Assembly: GCA_035513995.1 (NCBI GenBank) | Contig: DATKBL010000166.1 | Coordinates: 1 to 23,211, forward strand | From: DASUTW01 sp035513995 | GTDB taxonomy: Bacteria; Actinomycetota; UBA4738; CALAEC01 | Direction: 5' to 3' | DNA length: 23,211 bases | Shown here: positions 21,423-23,211 of the stretch, one piece after another | How the letters are laid out: each line of letters starts with the position of its first letter | How positions within the stretch are numbered: position 1 is the first letter of the stretch | Program-made: the position numbers and the translations under genes | Notes under the pieces: model-generated | The model's input: only the letters and a program-made list of their open reading frames with translations | What the model was told of the DNA's origin: nothing | Database searches by the model: none

Positions 21423-21428
21423 TAGCAT
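21423..21428 (+). promoter_or_regulatory. -10 box TAGCAT of the MFS gene (leaderless type)
   Basis: TAGCAT sits exactly 6 bases before GTG 21435 in the short gap after the YjbQ gene. No -35 box or ribosome site is visible. Confidence 0.55.
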
Positions 21429-21434
21429 CCGCTC

Positions 21435-22688
21435 GTGACTGAGCGCGCCGAGCCCGAGGGCCCCTCCTTCCTCGACCGGCTCCGCGCCTTCCTCCTCTGG
21501 GCGAGCCGGCCGCTGCGGCGGATGTGGAGCTCCGAAGATCCCCTCGAGGACTACGCCCTCGTCCACCTGACGAGCGTGGCGGGCGACACGCTGCTCGCGA
21601 TCGCCCTCGCCGACTCGATCTTCTTCTCCCTGCCGGTGGGCGATGCGCGGGCGCAGGTCGCGCTGTACCTGGCGCTCACGATGGCGCCGCTCGCCGTCGC
21701 GGGGCCGCTGCTGGTGCCCCTGCTCGACCGGAGCCCGTTCCGGCGGGCGATCTCCTTCGGCGCGAGCGCGGGCAGGGTCGTCGCGGTGCTGCTGGCCGCC
21801 CGGTGGCTGGATTCGCTCCTGCTCTTCCCCGCGGTGTTCGCCGTCCTGGTGCTGTCGAAGATCCACCTGATCGCGAAGAACGGGCTGACCGTCGCCTACG
21901 CGCCGACCGGGACGGCGCTGATGCGCGCGAACGCGTTCCTCGCGAGGACGGCGGTGGCCGGGTTCCTCCTGGCGGCCGTTCCCGGGGTCCTGATGCTCCA
22001 GCTCGGGCGCACACGCGGCGTCCTGATCCTGGGCGCTCTGGTCTACGCGACCGCGGCGCTGCTGAACCTCCGGCTGGCCCCGATCGAGCGACGCCTGCCG
22101 GACGCGGGGGAGATCCCTCGACGGGGTCGGATCCCTGCGCTCGCGGAGGCCGCCCTCGGAGCGGGCGGCCTCCGCGGAGCGCAGGGCTTCCTCCTGGCCC
22201 TCCTCGCCTTCGCGCTTCGAGACGCCGACGCCCCCACCTACTGGTTCGGCGTCCTCGTGGTGACCGGAACCCTGGGGGCCGCGGTCGCCGACTTCCTCGT
22301 GCCCCGCCTCCCGACCACCGTCCGCGAGGAGGTGGTGGTGGTGGGGGCGCTCCTGGCCGCGGGCGTGGGCGCCTTCCTCGCGATCCAGACCTTCGGTCTC
22401 CCCACGCTGGCGCTGTTCGCCGCCCTGGCCGGGATGTCGACGGAGGCCGGCCGTCTCGCGTTCCAGAGCCTGATGCAGGCGAACGCGCCGGGCGGGGCCC
22501 AGGGACGGGTCTTCGTCCGCTACGAGGTCGTCTTCCAGGTCGCGTGGGTGCTCGGCGCCTTCATCCCGTCGATGCTCCCCCTGTCGTTCCGCGCGGGGTT
22601 CGTGGTGCTGGTGCCGTTCTACCTCGTGCTCGCGGCCGTCTACGTCGCGCGGCTCGTTCGCGCCCGGCGCCTAAGGTCCGAGGCCTGA
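21435..22688 (+). CDS. MFS-like multi-pass transporter
   Basis: The 417-residue protein begins with a soluble 35 residues and then has about 10-12 hydrophobic segments (near 43-66, 73-97, 108-142, 168-190, 195-213, 245-262, 270-290, 302-340 and 364-410). A polar linker (RLAPIERRLPDAGEIPRRGRI) falls in the middle, as in the major facilitator fold. Features such as SVAGDTLLAIALADSIFF, PLLDRSPFRRAI and the repeated two-half layout support an MFS transporter, but no substrate can be named. The GTG start at 21435 is fixed by the -10 box 6 bases upstream. The TGA stop lies in the loop of a perfect terminator hairpin. Confidence 0.8.
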   Translation: MTERAEPEGPSFLDRLRAFLLWASRPLRRMWSSEDPLEDYALVHLTSVAGDTLLAIALADSIFFSLPVGDARAQVALYLALTMAPLAVAGPLLVPLLDRSPFRRAISFGASAGRVVAVLLAARWLDSLLLFPAVFAVLVLSKIHLIAKNGLTVAYAPTGTALMRANAFLARTAVAGFLLAAVPGVLMLQLGRTRGVLILGALVYATAALLNLRLAPIERRLPDAGEIPRRGRIPALAEAALGAGGLRGAQGFLLALLAFALRDADAPTYWFGVLVVTGTLGAAVADFLVPRLPTTVREEVVVVGALLAAGVGAFLAIQTFGLPTLALFAALAGMSTEAGRLAFQSLMQANAPGGAQGRVFVRYEVVFQVAWVLGAFIPSMLPLSFRAGFVVLVPFYLVLAAVYVARLVRARRLRSEA

Positions 22689-22701
22689 GCCTCGGACCTT
22701 A
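22672..22701 (+). terminator. Perfect hairpin overlapping the MFS stop codon
   Basis: TAAGGTCCGAGGC (22672-22684) and GCCTCGGACCTTA (22689-22701) form a 13-bp perfect stem with loop CTGA, whose TGA is the MFS stop codon (22686-22688). There is no T-tract. The last codons of the gene are thus part of the terminator. Confidence 0.7.
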
Positions 22702-22792
22702 AGCCCACCGAGACCTGGTGACGCTCCCCGGCCGCCCGCCGGAGACTCGCGGGATCGTCCTCCTCGGTTAGTCGACCGAGCAAGCACGGGGC

Positions 22793-22798
22793 TACACT
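22793..22798 (+). promoter_or_regulatory. -10 box TACACT of the CDGSH gene (leaderless type)
   Basis: TACACT, the same hexamer as at gdh, is followed by 7 bases and then GTG 22806, with no ribosome site between. Confidence 0.5.
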
Positions 22799-22805
22799 CC
22801 CGGCC

Positions 22806-23211
22806 GTGAGCGAAGATGCCCCTCGCATCGAGGTCACCGAGAACGGCAACTACCGCGTCCTGGGGCGCCTGCCGATCCATCCTGGGCGCATCGTGCGGTC
22901 CGATGACGGCAGCTCGATCGACTGGGAGATCGACGAGCCGTCCCCGCTCCGCAAGACCGTCACGCTGTGCCGCTGCGGCCGGTCGGGGAACAAGCCCTTC
23001 TGCGACGGTACCCACGAGACGCTCCGATGGGACGGCGCTGAGACCGCCGATCGGGGCCCGACGAAGCAGCGAAGGCGTGCCGTCCCCGGCGAGGGGGTCA
23101 CGCTCACGGACGACCTCTCGCTGTGTTCGACGGCCGCGTTCTGCCACGATCGCGTGACCGACGTCTGGAGGCTCACCTACCGGCGCTCAGCCGAGCCCGA
23201 GGTGCGCGAGC
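22806..23211 (+). CDS. CDGSH iron-sulfur domain protein (partial, cut by window end)
   Basis: The frame from GTG 22806 is open to the window end (135 residues so far). It contains TLCRCGRSGNKPFCDGTH at about 53-70, the CDGSH-type signature with ligands Cys55, Cys57, Cys66 and His70, which hold a [2Fe-2S] cluster with one His. A second Cys pair (Cys107 and Cys113 in SLCSTAAFCHD) lies downstream and may hold another metal or cluster. CDGSH proteins act in electron or Fe-S transfer; the partner is unknown. The start is inferred from the -10 box 7 bases upstream. The C-terminus is missing. Confidence 0.85.
   Translation, partial: MSEDAPRIEVTENGNYRVLGRLPIHPGRIVRSDDGSSIDWEIDEPSPLRKTVTLCRCGRSGNKPFCDGTHETLRWDGAETADRGPTKQRRRAVPGEGVTLTDDLSLCSTAAFCHDRVTDVWRLTYRRSAEPEVRE

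Noticed and set aside
1..23211. Mobile elements, phage genes, CRISPR arrays or defence systems
   Set aside because: I saw no transposase, integrase, repeat array, att-like duplication or nuclease-helicase cluster; composition looks uniform across the window.

Overview
The window is about 23 kb of very GC-rich DNA (G or C at most third codon positions) with about 26 tightly packed genes. Many start codons are GTG or TTG, many genes overlap by 1-4 bases, and no mobile element, CRISPR array or rRNA was seen. The gene set points to an Actinomycetota bacterium. Markers are a CarD transcription factor with Trp85, a DUF3263 gene followed by a VirR/LytR_C-like membrane protein (the Rv0430-Rv0431 order of Mycobacterium), an actinobacterial-type glucosyl-3-phosphoglycerate synthase, and a groEL without groES under a CIRCE operator. 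Several features, such as a YacL-type PIN-TRAM protein beside ispD-ispF, do not fit the well-known mycobacterial or streptomycete layout, so a less-studied lineage is likely. That placement is inference.

Layout. (1) 1-5180, plus strand: end of an unknown gene, radA, carD, PIN-TRAM nuclease-like membrane protein, ispD, ispF, rlmB and tRNA-Thr(UGU). This is a housekeeping block related to the Bacillus radA-disA-yacL-ispD-ispF-...-rlmB order, but without disA or cysS. (2) 5148-7774: two small overlapping minus-strand genes, the first of which runs antisense into the tRNA; then glutamate dehydrogenase, DUF3263 and the VirR-like protein. (3) 7771-14939: a probable compatible-solute region. A minus-strand operon encodes a lone receiver protein, a TreT-like trehalose synthase (GT4), an OtsA-like GT20 enzyme and a lipoprotein. 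An AI-2E-family transporter follows on the plus strand, then a minus-strand gpgS plus HAD phosphatase pair for glucosylglycerate. (4) 14963-16535: DUF4395 membrane protein and thioredoxin, divergent from an Fe-S type Rrf2 regulator, then a 51-residue zinc-ribbon protein. (5) 16648-19065: CIRCE-controlled groEL, a strong hairpin terminator, and a NIL-domain protein coupled to a degenerate receiver. (6) 19069-23211: galT, a thioredoxin-TPR protein (CnoX/YbbN type), a YjbQ-family protein, an MFS-like transporter and a CDGSH iron-sulfur protein cut by the window end.

The main theme is stress physiology: osmolyte synthesis (trehalose, glucosylglycerate), thiol redox (two thioredoxins, Rrf2), and proteostasis (GroEL, CnoX). 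A striking feature is a repeated promoter layout. A TANNNT hexamer sits 6-9 bases before the start codon of eight protein genes and exactly 6 bases before the tRNA, which predicts leaderless transcripts. Five other promoters have a TTG-type -35 box at exactly 17 bp and a leader. I see no clear evidence for an entirely new defence or mobile system; the best leads are the NIL/degenerate-receiver pair, the redox-regulator intergenic region, the osmolyte cluster and the tRNA-antisense small gene.
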